In this document: piece by piece, positions 1 to 8,628 of the stretch
Position numbering within the stretch: the stretch's first letter is position 1
Layout: each line of letters opens with the position of its first letter
NCBI RefSeq assembly: GCF_008639165.1
Contig: NZ_CP029197.1
Coordinates: 4,282,001-4,346,000 of the forward strand
Origin: Streptomyces venezuelae ATCC 10712
GTDB taxonomy: Bacteria > Actinomycetota > Actinomycetes > Streptomycetales > Streptomycetaceae
Length of the DNA: 64,000 nucleotides
Direction of reading: 5' to 3'
Position numbers and translations under genes: made by a program
Notes under the pieces: generated by a model
Databases searched by the model: none
Seen by the model: the letters and a program-made list of their open reading frames with translations, nothing else
Told to the model about the DNA's origin: nothing

Positions 1-773
1 CCGCGATCCGCTGGGCGCGGCCGCCGCGCTCGTACCGCTCGGCCCGCTGGACCGCCGCCGACCTCGTGCTCCTCGACGAGCTCGCCGGTCTGATCGAACG
101 GCCCGAGGGCTACGGCCATGTCGTCGTCGACGAGGCCCAGGACCTCTCGCCGATGGAGTGCCGGGCGATCGCGCGCCGCACCGAGTTCGGGTCGCTCACC
201 GTCCTCGGCGACCTCGCCCAGGGCACCACCCCGTGGGCGGCCCGCGACTGGCACGAGCAGCTCGCCCACCTCGGCAAGGCCGGGGCGCCCGTGGTGCCGC
301 TCACCCTCGGCTACCGGGTCCCGGCGGCGATCGTGGAGCTCGCCAACCGGCTCCTTCCGCAGCTGGGCGTGGACGTTCCGGCGGGCCGCTCCGTCCGGAG
401 GGACGGCGAGGTGACCGTCCGCCGGGCGCCGGAGCTCCTGGCCGGCACGCGCCAGGCCGTCCGCGAGGCGCTCGCGGCCGAGGGCTCGGTGGGGGTGATC
501 ACGACCGACACCCTGGCCGGGCCGGTGGCGGACGCCCTGCGGGGGTGCGGCGCCGGGGAGCGGGTGACGGTACTGCCCGCGACGGTCGTGAAGGGCCTGG
601 AGTTCGACCACGTCGTCGTGGTCGAACCGGCCGCGATCGTGGCCGCCGAGGCCCGGGGACCGAACCGGTTGTACGTGGCGCTGACCCGGGCGGTGTCACG
701 GCTGACGCTGGTGCACGCGGCGGACCTTCCGGAGTGGCTGGGAGGTGTCCCGCGGGTCGGTCCCGGCGCGTGA
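1..773 (+). CDS. HelD/UvrD-type helicase, C-terminal part (5' end outside window)
   Basis: The reading frame is open from base 3 and ends at TGA 771-773, so only the C-terminal part is here. Visible superfamily I helicase motifs are VVVDEAQDLSPME (motif II, Walker B), LGDLAQGT (motif III), LGYRVP (motif IV region), VVKGLEFDHVVVVEP (motif V) and YVALTRAVSRLTLVH (motif VI). The single-domain spacing and the LGDLAQGTTPW and VVKGLEFD wording fit the HelD/HelR group, which in actinomycetes removes stalled RNA polymerase, better than UvrD proper; that assignment is inference. Its 3' end overlaps the convergent transporter gene by 78 bases. Confidence 0.8.
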   Translation, partial: AIRWARPPRSYRSARWTAADLVLLDELAGLIERPEGYGHVVVDEAQDLSPMECRAIARRTEFGSLTVLGDLAQGTTPWAARDWHEQLAHLGKAGAPVVPLTLGYRVPAAIVELANRLLPQLGVDVPAGRSVRRDGEVTVRRAPELLAGTRQAVREALAAEGSVGVITTDTLAGPVADALRGCGAGERVTVLPATVVKGLEFDHVVVVEPAAIVAAEARGPNRLYVALTRAVSRLTLVHAADLPEWLGGVPRVGPGA

Positions 774-2249
774 CGGATCGGGGTTCGTGGTGGCGGTGAC
801 GGTGGTGGCCGTGGCGGTGGGCGTGGTGGTGGTGGCCGTGGCGGCGGGCGTGGTGGTGGTCGGGCGCAGGACCAGGAAGGCGAGGGCCAGGGCGGCGAGG
901 AGCAGACCGGTGCCGACGGCGAAGGCCAGGTGGTAGCCGCCGGTCAGGGCCTCGGCGGCGGGCCGGCCGGCCTCGGTGAGGGACTCGGTGCGGGTGGCGG
1001 CCAGGGTGGAGAGGACCGCGATGCCGAGTGCCATGCCGATCTGCTGGGTGGTGTTGAAGAGACCGGAGGCGAGGCCCGCGTCCCGCTCCTCGGCGCCCGA
1101 CATGGCGAGCGAGGTGAGGGCGGGGAGCGCCAGGCCGAAACCGGCGGCGAGCAGCATCACGGGGAGCAGGTCGGTGACGTAGTCGGCGTGGACGGGGACG
1201 CGGACCAGCAGGCCGAGCACGCCGACGAGCAGGGCGAGGCCGGTGAGCAGGACGTTCCGCTCGCCGAACCGGGCGATGAGGCGGGCCGAGACGCCGAGCG
1301 AGACGGCGCCGATGACGGCGGCGGCCGGGAGCATCGCGAGGCCGGTCGCGGCGGCGCCGTACCCGAGGACCTTCTGCAGGTAGAGGGCGACGAGGATCTG
1401 GAAGGAGAACAGCGCGGCGACCATCAGCATCTGCACGGCGTTGGCGCCGGAGACGCTGCGCGAGCGGAGGATCCGCAGCGGCATGAGGGGGTTCGCGGCC
1501 TTCGCCTGGCGGACGAGGAAGCCGGCGATGAGGGCGAGGGCGAGGGCGCCGAGGCCGAGGGTGTGCGCCGAACCCGCACCGTACTCCTCGATCTTGACGA
1601 CCGCGTAGATCCCGGTCATGAGGCCGCCGGTGACCAGCACGGCGCCGAGGACGTCGGCGCCCGCGCCGAGCCCGGCGCCCCGGTCGGAGGGGAGCGCGCG
1701 GAGGGCCACGAGGAGGGTGGCGAGACCGATCGGCAGGTTGATGAAGAAGATCCAGTTCCAGGTGAGGGCGTCGGTGAGGACGCCGCCGAGGACCTGGCCG
1801 AGGGAGGCGCCGGCGGCGCCGGTGAAGCTGAACACGGCGATGGCGCGGGCGCGTTCGCGCGGCACGGTGTAGAGCGTGACGAGGATGCCGAGGCCGACGG
1901 CGGAGGACATCGCGCTGCCGACGCCCTGGAGGAAGCGGGCGGCGACGAGGACGCCGGGGGAGGCGGCGATCCCGGCGAGGAGGGAGGCGGCGGTGAAGAT
2001 CCCGGTGCCCGCGAGGAACATGCGCTTGCGGCCGACGAGGTCGCCGAGGCGGCCGGCGAGGAGGAGGAGCGAGCCGAAGGCGATCAGGTAGGCGTTGACG
2101 ACCCAGCTGAGGCCGACGGGGGTGAAGCCGAGGTCGCTCTGGATGGCGGGCATCGCGACGGTGACGATGCTGCCGTCGAGGATCGTCATGAGCATGCCGG
2201 TGGCGAGGACGCCGAGGGCGAGTGCGCGGGAGGGGGCGGGGGTGGGCAC
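696..2249 (-). CDS. DHA2-family (14-TM) MFS drug efflux transporter
   Basis: A 517-residue multi-pass membrane protein of the EmrB/QacA type, expected to export drugs by proton antiport. The N-terminus carries the DHA2 signature (LDGSIVTVAMPAIQ, residues ~25-38) and the loop 2-3 motif GRLGDLVGRKRMF. The C-terminus is a hydrophilic Thr/Ala-rich tail that runs into the 3' end of the helicase gene on the other strand. GTG at 2249 is preferred because AGGAG (2258-2262) lies 8 bases upstream; a GTG at 2258 would overlap that site. The MarR gene upstream on the same strand is the likely local regulator. Confidence 0.85.
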   Translation of the reverse strand: MPTPAPSRALALGVLATGMLMTILDGSIVTVAMPAIQSDLGFTPVGLSWVVNAYLIAFGSLLLLAGRLGDLVGRKRMFLAGTGIFTAASLLAGIAASPGVLVAARFLQGVGSAMSSAVGLGILVTLYTVPRERARAIAVFSFTGAAGASLGQVLGGVLTDALTWNWIFFINLPIGLATLLVALRALPSDRGAGLGAGADVLGAVLVTGGLMTGIYAVVKIEEYGAGSAHTLGLGALALALIAGFLVRQAKAANPLMPLRILRSRSVSGANAVQMLMVAALFSFQILVALYLQKVLGYGAAATGLAMLPAAAVIGAVSLGVSARLIARFGERNVLLTGLALLVGVLGLLVRVPVHADYVTDLLPVMLLAAGFGLALPALTSLAMSGAEERDAGLASGLFNTTQQIGMALGIAVLSTLAATRTESLTEAGRPAAEALTGGYHLAFAVGTGLLLAALALAFLVLRPTTTTPAATATTTTPTATATTVTATTNPDPSRAGTDPRDTSQPLRKVRRVHQRQP

Positions 2250-2391
2250 GGTGATCACTCCTGTTCGGTGGAGCCGACAGGAGTGACGTTAGCAGAAGGT
2301 TTTGTTGCAGACTATTTTTTACGGGAGGAGTTCGGGGTTCTGGGCGGGCCCTGGCCCTGCCGGCATGGCGTCCGACGGCCCCGGTCCGGCC

Positions 2392-2877
2392 TCAGCCCCG
2401 CTGCCGCGCCCGACGGGCCGACCTCGGGCTCTCGACGGGGGTCTCCAGATGGCCGGTGACCAGCAGGTTCAGGGCGCGCAGCAAGGCGGCGCGCTCGGCG
2501 CCGGGGAGGGAGGCGAGGGCGCTCTCGTGCACCCCGTCGACGATCCGCTGGCTCTCCGCGGCGACCCGGGCCCCCGCCTCGGTCACGGCGATGATCCGCG
2601 CCCGCCGGTCGGTGCTCGACGGCCGCCGCTCGGCGAGCCCGGCCTTCTCCAGGGCGTCGACGGTGACGACCATGGTCGTCTTGTCCATGTCCCCGATCTC
2701 CGCGAGCTGCGCCTGCGTCCGCTCCTCCTCCAGCGCGTGCACGAGGACGCAGTGCATCCGCGGGGTGAGCCCGATCGCGTCGAGCGCGGCGGTCATCCGG
2801 GTCCGCAGGACGTGACTGGTGTGGTCGAGGAGGTACGAGAGATCGGGTTCGGTACGGGCGGGCGCCATGGCTGTCAT
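2392..2877 (-). CDS. MarR-family transcriptional regulator
   Basis: A 161-residue winged-helix regulator. The central segment with QLAEIGDMDKTTMVVTVDAL (recognition helix) followed by ERRPSSTDRRARIIAVTEAG (wing) is typical of MarR proteins. It lies just upstream of, and on the same strand as, the DHA2 efflux gene, the classic MarR-pump pairing. There is no good ribosome site before ATG 2877, but TACCCT (2886-2891) sits one -10 distance upstream, so a leaderless transcript is plausible. An inverted repeat (ATCCG TCA CGGAT, 2901-2913) just upstream may be its own operator. Ligand unknown. Confidence 0.85.
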   Translation of the reverse strand: MTAMAPARTEPDLSYLLDHTSHVLRTRMTAALDAIGLTPRMHCVLVHALEEERTQAQLAEIGDMDKTTMVVTVDALEKAGLAERRPSSTDRRARIIAVTEAGARVAAESQRIVDGVHESALASLPGAERAALLRALNLLVTGHLETPVESPRSARRARQRG

Positions 2878-2900
2878 GCCTGCCAGGGTAACGAGAACCG

Positions 2901-2913
2901 ATCCGTCACGGAT
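2901..2913. promoter_or_regulatory. Inverted repeat upstream of marR-like gene
   Basis: ATCCG-TCA-CGGAT, extended loosely by CCGAT and ATCGG on the flanks. The position in front of a MarR gene suggests autoregulation; this is inference from location only. Confidence 0.35.
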
Positions 2914-2953
2914 TATCGGAAAGCGGATGAATTCTTTGGGTGAGGATGGCCCC

Positions 2954-3442
2954 ATGGTCCCCACGGTCACGCCCCTCCTCTTCCTGGACGTCGACGGCCC
3001 GCTGATCCCCTTCGGGGCGAGCGGCCGGGAGTACCCGACGTACGCCCCGCGCCCGCCGCGCGCCGTGAGCCCCCTCCTCGCCCGGCTCGACCCGGCTCAG
3101 GGGCCGCGACTAGCGGCACTGCCGTACGAGCTCGTCTGGGCGACGACCTGGGAGGACGACGCGAACACCTGGATCGCCCCGCGCCTCGGGCTTCCGGCGC
3201 TGCCGCTCGTCCGGTGGCCGGAGGACGGGCCCGAACCCCCGGTCGGGGTGCACTGGAAGACGCCCGGCCTGGTGGCGTGGGCCGACGGGCGGCCGTTCGC
3301 CTGGGTGGACGACGAGATCGGCGCCGCGGACCGGGCCTGGGTGGCCGCGCACCACCCGGGTCGGGCCCTGCTCCACCGGGTGGACCCCCGGCAGGGTCTG
3401 ACCTCCGGGGATTTCCTGCGGCTCGCGGGGTGGGTGGGGTGA
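2954..3442 (+). CDS. HAD-like protein (HAD_SAK-type)
   Basis: 162 residues beginning with a hydrophobic strand and a DxD motif (LLFLDVDGPLIPFG), the nucleophile loop of haloacid dehalogenase phosphatases. The rest (ELVWATTWEDDANTWIAPRLGLP, FAWVDDEIG) matches the small HAD proteins that Pfam groups with RNA-repair 'Swiss army knife' HADs, as I remember them. Substrate unknown. ATG 2954 has a GAGGA element upstream (2942-2946). The gene is divergent from marR. Confidence 0.7.
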   Translation: MVPTVTPLLFLDVDGPLIPFGASGREYPTYAPRPPRAVSPLLARLDPAQGPRLAALPYELVWATTWEDDANTWIAPRLGLPALPLVRWPEDGPEPPVGVHWKTPGLVAWADGRPFAWVDDEIGAADRAWVAAHHPGRALLHRVDPRQGLTSGDFLRLAGWVG

Positions 3443-3603
3443 GGGGCCTCGGTGCAGGTCTGCTCGGGTGTGTTGGGTGATACGAGGGGCCGCCCCGTGA
3501 CTTCTCGTGTCATCTGCCAGTGCGGCTCGGTGGGGTGCGCGGTGGAGACTCCCGGCGTGCGGGGCAACAGGCCCGCACAGTCCAGTACATGACGGGGAGT
3601 CAC

Positions 3604-4347
3604 ATGAGCGTGCAGCAGTACGACGGGATCGGCGAGGCCTTCGAGGGGTTCAAGGCCCTGCCGCTGACGCAGTACGGCGAGGTGCCGAGTTTCCTGGGTC
3701 TGGTGGGGGACGTGCGCGGCGCGTCCGTGCTCGACCTGGCGTGCGGAACCGGCTTCTACAGCAGGGAGTTCAAGCGGCGCGGCGCCTCGGACGTCCTCGG
3801 CGTCGACATCTCCGGCGAGATGATCGCCGCCGCCCGGGACATCGAGCGGCGCGACCCGCTGGGCGTGCGCTACGACGTCGGCGACGTGGCCGAACTCGCC
3901 CTACTCGACCGGCGCTTCGACATCGCCCTGGCCGTGCAGTGTCTCAACTACGCCCGGGACATCGCCGAGATGGAGCGGATGTGCCGCAACATCCACCGGA
4001 ACCTGGTGCCCGGCGGCCACTTCTTCCTGCTCGCCCAGAAGCCCGACTACGCCTTCGACTGCGCGTCCCTCGAGACGTACGGCTTCCGCTGCGAGCCGCT
4101 CCCCGGGGACGTCGAGACGGGGACGCGCGTGCGGATCACGGCGCTCGTCGAACCGGAGCCGATCACCATCGTCTCCGCCGCCCCGCGCCGCGAGGTCTAC
4201 GAGGACTGTCTGCGGGCGGCCGGGTTCGGCGACATCGAGTGGGTTCCGCTGCGGGTCTCCGAGGCCGGCCTCCGGGAGTTCGGCGAGGACTTCTGGGCGG
4301 ATCTCGTCGCCCACCCGCCGCTGGAGATGCTGCGCTGCCGCGCCTGA
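3604..4347 (+). CDS. Class I SAM-dependent methyltransferase
   Basis: 247 residues. The glycine-rich SAM loop VLDLACGTGFYSREF (residues ~40-54), the acidic ribose-binding residue in VLGVDISGEM, and motif IV-like ALAVQCLNYARD identify a Rossmann-fold methyltransferase. The acceptor cannot be told; the overall pattern resembles small-molecule methylases of the UbiE/Trm9 type. ATG 3604 follows GGGGAG with a suitable gap. It stands alone between the HAD gene and the convergent VOC gene. Confidence 0.85.
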   Translation: MSVQQYDGIGEAFEGFKALPLTQYGEVPSFLGLVGDVRGASVLDLACGTGFYSREFKRRGASDVLGVDISGEMIAAARDIERRDPLGVRYDVGDVAELALLDRRFDIALAVQCLNYARDIAEMERMCRNIHRNLVPGGHFFLLAQKPDYAFDCASLETYGFRCEPLPGDVETGTRVRITALVEPEPITIVSAAPRREVYEDCLRAAGFGDIEWVPLRVSEAGLREFGEDFWADLVAHPPLEMLRCRA

Positions 4348-4399
4348 CCCGCCGGGCGGCCTCCCCCGCGAAGGGGAGGACGCCCGGGCCCGGCCGGGG

Positions 4400-4816
4400 T
4401 TACGACGTGCGGGGCTGGGTGAAGCGGAGCATGTTCCCGGCCGGGTCACGGAAGGCGCAGTCGCGGACGCCGTACGGCTGGTCGACCGGCTCCTGGAGGA
4501 CCTCGCCGCCGGCCGCCCTGACGTGCTCGAAGGTGGCGTCGACGTCCTCGGTGGAGAAGATCACGCCGCGCAGCATGCCCTTGGCGAGCAGCTCGGCGAC
4601 GGCCTGGCGGTCGGCGGGGGTGGCGTTGGGGTCGGCGAGCGGCGGTTCGAGGACGATCTCGACGTCCGGCTGCGCGGGGGACCCGACGGTGACCCAGCGC
4701 ATGCCTTCGAACCCGACGTCGTTGCGCACCTCCAGACCCAGGGCGTCGCGGTAGAAGGCGAGGGCCTTGTCGTGGTCGTCGACGGCGATGAAGCACTGCG
4801 AGAGCTTGACGTTCAT
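4400..4816 (-). CDS. VOC (glyoxalase/bleomycin-resistance fold) protein
   Basis: 138 residues with two beta-alpha-beta-beta-beta halves. Characteristic pieces are FIAVDDHDKALAFYRDALGLEV at the N-terminus and EPVDQPYGVRDCAFRDPAGNMLRF at the C-terminus; the latter resembles the metal-ligand strand of glyoxalase-like proteins. It lies 59 bases downstream of an AraC-type regulator on the same strand and is probably transcribed with it. Substrate unknown. Confidence 0.85.
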   Translation of the reverse strand: MNVKLSQCFIAVDDHDKALAFYRDALGLEVRNDVGFEGMRWVTVGSPAQPDVEIVLEPPLADPNATPADRQAVAELLAKGMLRGVIFSTEDVDATFEHVRAAGGEVLQEPVDQPYGVRDCAFRDPAGNMLRFTQPRTS

Positions 4817-4875
4817 GCGATCGACGCTACGGCCGGGTGCCGGATTCCGCTTCTCCGAAACTGACCGATGGGGGC

Positions 4876-5283
4876 TCAGGGCTTCCGGACGGGCCGCGTA
4901 CGGACCTTCGCGACGCACGCCGGGATCGCGGCCCCGTCCGCGTGCGTGCGGGCCCGGTAGGAGGACGGGCTCTCGCCGACGAGTTCGGTGAAGCGGGAGC
5001 TGAACGACCCGAGCGAGGTGCATCCGACGGCGAAGCAGACGTCGGTGACGCTCAGGTCACCGCGCCGGAGCAGGGCCTTGGCCCGCTCGACGCGGCGGGT
5101 CATGAGGTAGCTGTACGGGGTCTCGCCGTAGGCGGCGCGGAAGCTGCGGGCGAAGTGGCCGGTCGACATGAGGGCGACGGCGGCGAGGGCGGGTACGTCG
5201 AGCGGGAGCGCGTAGTCCCGGTCCATCACGTCCCGGGCCCGCCGCAGCCGCACGAGGTCTTCCAGCGTCACGCCTTCCAGCAT
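4876..5283 (-). CDS. AraC-family regulator (DNA-binding domain only)
   Basis: 135 residues, essentially just the two-HTH AraC domain (about 20-115): PALAAVALMSTGHFARSFRAAYGETPYSYL and VTDVCFAVGCTSLGSFSSRF. It has no ligand domain, as in the SoxS-like short forms. It precedes the VOC gene on the same strand. An upstream in-frame start at 5370 exists, but MLEGVTLEDL at 5283 fits family starts better, and the longer form would cover the likely operator of the divergent XRE gene. Confidence 0.85.
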   Translation of the reverse strand: MLEGVTLEDLVRLRRARDVMDRDYALPLDVPALAAVALMSTGHFARSFRAAYGETPYSYLMTRRVERAKALLRRGDLSVTDVCFAVGCTSLGSFSSRFTELVGESPSSYRARTHADGAAIPACVAKVRTRPVRKP

Positions 5284-5351
5284 GGCACGCCGTCGTACGG
5301 ACGGGGCGGGGCCGGGCGCGGGCGGTGGAGGCGCCCCGGGAAGGCGACTCT

Positions 5352-5381
5352 TGCTAGCGGTTGCTTGCAATAGTTAGCAAA
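5352..5381. promoter_or_regulatory. Repeated TTGC/GCAA operator-like site before XRE gene
   Basis: Between the divergent AraC and XRE genes there are closely spaced elements TTGCTAGC, TTGCTTGCAA and TTAGCAA. The outer TTGCTA and TAGCAA form an inverted repeat. The site lies 20-50 bases upstream of ATG 5400 and is a reasonable operator for the XRE protein itself. Inferred from symmetry and position. Confidence 0.45.
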
Positions 5382-5399
5382 GGCTGGCATGGTCGGGGC

Positions 5400-5816
5400 A
5401 TGGCATCGCTCAACGTCGGCAATCTCGGTGACTACCTCCGCGAGCAGCGGAGGACCGCGCAGCTGTCCCTGCGGCAGCTCGCCGACGCCGCCGGGGTGTC
5501 GAACCCGTACCTGAGTCAGATCGAGCGCGGGCTGCGCAAGCCCAGCGCCGAGGTGCTGCAGCAGGTCGCGAAGGCGCTGCGGATCTCCGCCGAGACGCTC
5601 TACGTACGGGCCGGGATCCTCGACGAGAAGGAGCGGGACGAGCTGGAGACGCGCGCCGTCATCCTGGCCGATCCCTCGATCAACGAGCGGCAGAAGCAGG
5701 TGCTGCTCCAGATCTACGACTCCTTCCGCAAGGAGAACGCCGCCGAGGCGGCCGAGGCCGCCGAAGCGGCGGCGGAGGCCGCCCCGGCCGACGCACCCGA
5801 TGCCGAACGCCCCTGA
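5400..5816 (+). CDS. XRE-family HTH regulator
   Basis: 138 residues. The N-terminal lambda-repressor-like HTH (residues ~10-65) is clear: LREQRRTAQLSLRQLADAAGVSNPYLSQIERGLRKPSAEVLQQVAKAL. The C-terminus is a low-complexity Glu/Ala tract encoded by GAGGCG-type repeats. The gene is followed after 43 bases by the HbhA-like protein gene on the same strand, and the pair is likely one operon. ATG 5400 is preferred over an upstream start at 5361, which lies inside the putative operator. Confidence 0.85.
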   Translation: MASLNVGNLGDYLREQRRTAQLSLRQLADAAGVSNPYLSQIERGLRKPSAEVLQQVAKALRISAETLYVRAGILDEKERDELETRAVILADPSINERQKQVLLQIYDSFRKENAAEAAEAAEAAAEAAPADAPDAERP

Positions 5817-5859
5817 GCCAGCCGCTCGCTCGTACGCCACATCCGGGAGGACCACCAGC

Positions 5860-6468
5860 ATGGCCATCATCGACGAACTGCGTACCCCTCTCTACTTCGG
5901 CGCCGGCACCGCCGACCTCGCCGTGCAGCAGGCCAAGAAGGTTCCGGGCCTGATCGAGCAGCTCGCCGCCGAGGCGCCCGCCCGCATCGAGGCCGTCCGG
6001 AACGCCGACCCGAAGGCCGTGCAGGAGAAGGTGACCGCGCAGGCCAAGGAGGCCCAGGCCACCGTGCAGTCGAAGCTCGCCGGTGTCGTCGGCGGTCTCG
6101 ACACGGACCTGAAGAAGCTCGGCGAGACCGCCCAGGACCTCGCCCTGCGCGGCGTCGGCGTCGCCGCCGAGTACGCCGTCAAGGCGCGCGAGAAGTACGA
6201 GGAGGTCGCGGCGCACGGCGAGGAGGCCGTGAAGGCCTGGCGCGGTGAGGTGGCCGAGGAGATCGTCGAGATCGCCGTCGTCGTCGAGCCGGACGAGTCC
6301 AAGGCCGAGGAGCCGGAGCCCGTACGGGCTTCCGCCGAGGCGTCCGAGGTGTCCGGGGTGTCCGACGGGTCCGACGCCTCCGTCGAGGCCAAGAAGGCGC
6401 CCGCCCGGAAGACCACCGCCCGCAAGGCCCCCGCCAAGAAGGCGACCGTGGCCGCCGAGAAGGAGTAG
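5860..6468 (+). CDS. HbhA-like / apolipoprotein-like coiled-coil protein with Lys/Ala-rich tail
   Basis: 202 residues with no signal peptide. Residues ~1-140 are predicted helical and charged, and resemble the helical part of mycobacterial heparin-binding haemagglutinin. The C-terminus (about 175-202) is a Lys/Ala/Pro-rich basic tail (KKAPARKTTARKAPAKKAT) like that of HbhA and of histone-like proteins. GGGAGGA precedes ATG 5860. In Streptomyces its function is not established; a surface or nucleoid role is only suggested by the tail. Confidence 0.65.
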   Translation: MAIIDELRTPLYFGAGTADLAVQQAKKVPGLIEQLAAEAPARIEAVRNADPKAVQEKVTAQAKEAQATVQSKLAGVVGGLDTDLKKLGETAQDLALRGVGVAAEYAVKAREKYEEVAAHGEEAVKAWRGEVAEEIVEIAVVVEPDESKAEEPEPVRASAEASEVSGVSDGSDASVEAKKAPARKTTARKAPAKKATVAAEKE

Positions 6469-6557
6469 GGACGGGCACCAATCCGGGTACCTGGTGCGTT
6501 GAAACGGGTACCTTGACCGCGAGGCGCTCTTTCCCTCTTCTCTAGGCGGTGCTCAGC

Positions 6558-6902
6558 ATGTTGCGCGCGGGATTCGACTCCCTCCTCTCCCTGGTGATGT
6601 TCCTGGTCTTCACCGGCTTCGCCGTCGCCGCGCTCGTCTTCGCCGCCATGGCGCGCGAGGACGCCTATCGCGCTGCCGAGAAGCAGACGAAGAAGTTCTG
6701 GCTGATCATCCTGGGGATCAACCTCGCCCTGAACCTGCTGTTCCCGATGCTGTTCCTGCAGATCGCGGGCGTGATCGCGGCCATCGTCTTCATGGTCGAC
6801 GTCCGCCCCGCGCTCCAGCAGGTCTCGGGCGGCGGCGGAGGCCGCCGGGGCGGCGGCTCCAGCAGCGACGGGCCGTACGGCCCGTACAACGGCGGCCGCT
6901 AG
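6558..6902 (+). CDS. DUF2516-type small membrane protein
   Basis: 114 residues with two strong hydrophobic segments: LLSLVMFLVFTGFAVAALVF near the N-terminus, and WLIILGINLALNLLF running on into the next hydrophobic stretch. A Gly-rich, Tyr/Pro-containing cytoplasmic tail follows. This layout is that of the actinobacterial DUF2516 family. A GTG at 6549 is in frame, but ATG 6558 has the better spacing to AGG (6544-6546). Function unknown. A near-perfect hairpin follows at 6926-6951. Confidence 0.7.
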   Translation: MLRAGFDSLLSLVMFLVFTGFAVAALVFAAMAREDAYRAAEKQTKKFWLIILGINLALNLLFPMLFLQIAGVIAAIVFMVDVRPALQQVSGGGGGRRGGGSSSDGPYGPYNGGR

Positions 6903-6925
6903 CCGCAGGCGCAGACAGCGACATC

Positions 6926-6951
6926 AGGGCCCGGGGTCATCCCCGGGCCCT
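6926..6951. terminator. Bidirectional hairpin terminator
   Basis: Perfect 11-bp stem (A-GGGCCCGGGG) with a TCAT loop between the convergent DUF2516 and PP2C genes. The PP2C stop codon (6937-6939) lies in the loop region. Confidence 0.7.
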
Positions 6952-8253
6952 GTCCCTTTCCAGGGCCAGGACGGCGACGTCGTCCGTCAGCTCGCCGCCG
7001 TTCAGCGAGCGGACCTCCGTGACCGCCGCCTGGAGGAGTTCCTCGCTCCGCAGCCCCTCGCCCAGCTGCCGGTTGATCATCTCGACCATGCCGTCCTGGC
7101 CCAGCCGCGGTGAGCCGGGTCCGGCCGAGCGGCCCTCGATCAGCCCGTCCGTGTACATGAGCAGGCTCCAGGCCCCGCCGAGCTCGACCTGCCGGCGCGG
7201 CCAGCGGGCGCGCGGCAGCAGACCGAGGGCCGGGCCGCCGTCCTCGTACGGCAGCAGCCGGGCGGCCCGCCCCTGCCGGGCGATCAGCGGGGAGGGGTGG
7301 CCGGCCAGGCACAGGCCCGCCCGGCGTCCGTCGGGCGCGATGTCGACGGTGCAGAGGGTCGCGAAGATCTCCTCGCTCTCCCGCTCGTGCTCCAGGACCT
7401 GCTGCATCGTCGACAGGAGTTCGTCGCCGCACAGTCCCGCGAAGGTCAGCGCCCGCCAGGCGATCCGCAGCTCGACGCCGAGCGCCGCCTCGTCGGGGCC
7501 GTGGCCGCAGACGTCGCCGATCATGGCGTGGACGGTGCCGTCGGGCGTACGGACCACGTCGTAGAAGTCGCCGCCGAGCAGGGCGCGCGAGCGGCCGGGC
7601 CGGTAGTGGGCCGCGAACCGCAGGTCGGAGCCCTCCAGGAGGGGGGTCGGGAGCAGTCCGCGCTCCAGGCGGGCGTTCTCCTGGGCGCGGAGCCGGGACT
7701 CGGCGAGTTTGACCTGGACCGCGTCGGCCCGCTTGCGCTCGACCGCGTACCGGATGGCCCGGCTGAGCAGCCGTCCGTCGAGTTCCTCGCGGAAGAGGTG
7801 GTCCTGGGCCCCGACGCGTACGGCCTCGGCCGCCAGTTCCGCGTCGGCGGAGGCCGCGAGGGCCAGGACGGCGTGGCGCGGGGCGAGGCGCAGGATGTGC
7901 CGCAGCGGGGCGAGCGGGTCGTCGCCGGCGGCGGCCCGGGGGCCGGGCAGGGACAGGTCGACGAGGACGCAGTGGACGTCGTCGGTGAGGAGCCGCTCGG
8001 CTTCGGTGAGGTTGCGGGCGGTGCGGATGCGGACCCGGGTGCCGGCGGCGTCCGCCGCGTCGAGCAGTTCGGGTACGGCGAGGGCACCCGCCGGGTCGTC
8101 CTCGACGACCAGGAGGGTGAGATCGGTGCGGTCGGTGCCTGTGACTGTGCCTGTCATAGCGGTGGCGTCCATGGCGGTGGCGTCCGTTGCGGTGGCGTCG
8201 CCGGGTCCCGCATCGGCAGAGACGTTTCTCTGACGCGGTAGGGATACGGGCAT
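6937..8253 (-). CDS. Response-regulator / PP2C (SpoIIE-type) phosphatase
   Basis: 438 residues. After a ~35-residue disordered Ala/Thr start comes a receiver-like domain (LTLLVVEDDPAG through VDLSLPGP, the latter holding the Asp), then a short helical linker (AESRLRAQENARLERGLLP). A SpoIIE-type PP2C domain (about 210-438) with GGDFYDVV, IGDVCGHG and YTDGLIEGR metal-binding motifs completes it. Such proteins act as phosphatases of anti-sigma antagonists or regulate partner switching in stress responses. It appears monocistronic. ATG 8253 was chosen because the further N-terminal extension is low-complexity and not family-like. Confidence 0.85.
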   Translation of the reverse strand: MPVSLPRQRNVSADAGPGDATATDATAMDATAMTGTVTGTDRTDLTLLVVEDDPAGALAVPELLDAADAAGTRVRIRTARNLTEAERLLTDDVHCVLVDLSLPGPRAAAGDDPLAPLRHILRLAPRHAVLALAASADAELAAEAVRVGAQDHLFREELDGRLLSRAIRYAVERKRADAVQVKLAESRLRAQENARLERGLLPTPLLEGSDLRFAAHYRPGRSRALLGGDFYDVVRTPDGTVHAMIGDVCGHGPDEAALGVELRIAWRALTFAGLCGDELLSTMQQVLEHERESEEIFATLCTVDIAPDGRRAGLCLAGHPSPLIARQGRAARLLPYEDGGPALGLLPRARWPRRQVELGGAWSLLMYTDGLIEGRSAGPGSPRLGQDGMVEMINRQLGEGLRSEELLQAAVTEVRSLNGGELTDDVAVLALERDRARG

Positions 8254-8480
8254 CGGTCCGGGTTTCCTTCCCTCCCCCCGAGGGTGCGCAGGGCGCCGGG
8301 TGGCGCCCCGCCCGTCCCGGACCATAGCGGTACGGCGGTGTGCAGCGGAATGGTGATCAGCGGGTGGGCGCCCGCGTCGGGATTGGCATATGCCGCGGAA
8401 GGGGAGGTACTTGCCCCCGTACGGCCGACGGGCCCGCCCGGAGGCAATGAGAAACGTCACGCCGGGCGAAGCTCGGGGCC

Positions 8481-8558
8481 CGGCTTCGTCAAGTCGGTCG
8501 GGCCACCGGCTTCGTCAGGTCGGTCGAGCCATCGGCTTCGTCAGGTCGGTCGGGCGCC
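8481..8558. repeat. Three tandem 26-bp repeats
   Basis: The unit starts CGGCTTCGTCAGGTCGGTCG. Copies are at 8481-8506, 8507-8532 and 8533-8558 with one to four differences. They lie in the 375-base gap between the PP2C and NlpC/P60 genes, where no gene is seen. Confidence 0.85.
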
Positions 8559-8628
8559 GGGATCCGTCAGGCCGGCCGACGCCGGCCCTACGCGCGCCCG
8601 GTCACGTCGGCCCCACGCGCCCCCCGGG

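Noticed and set aside
930..2459. 509-residue Gly/Glu-rich protein on the plus strand
   Set aside because: Antisense shadow of the MFS transporter; no ribosome site and unnatural composition.
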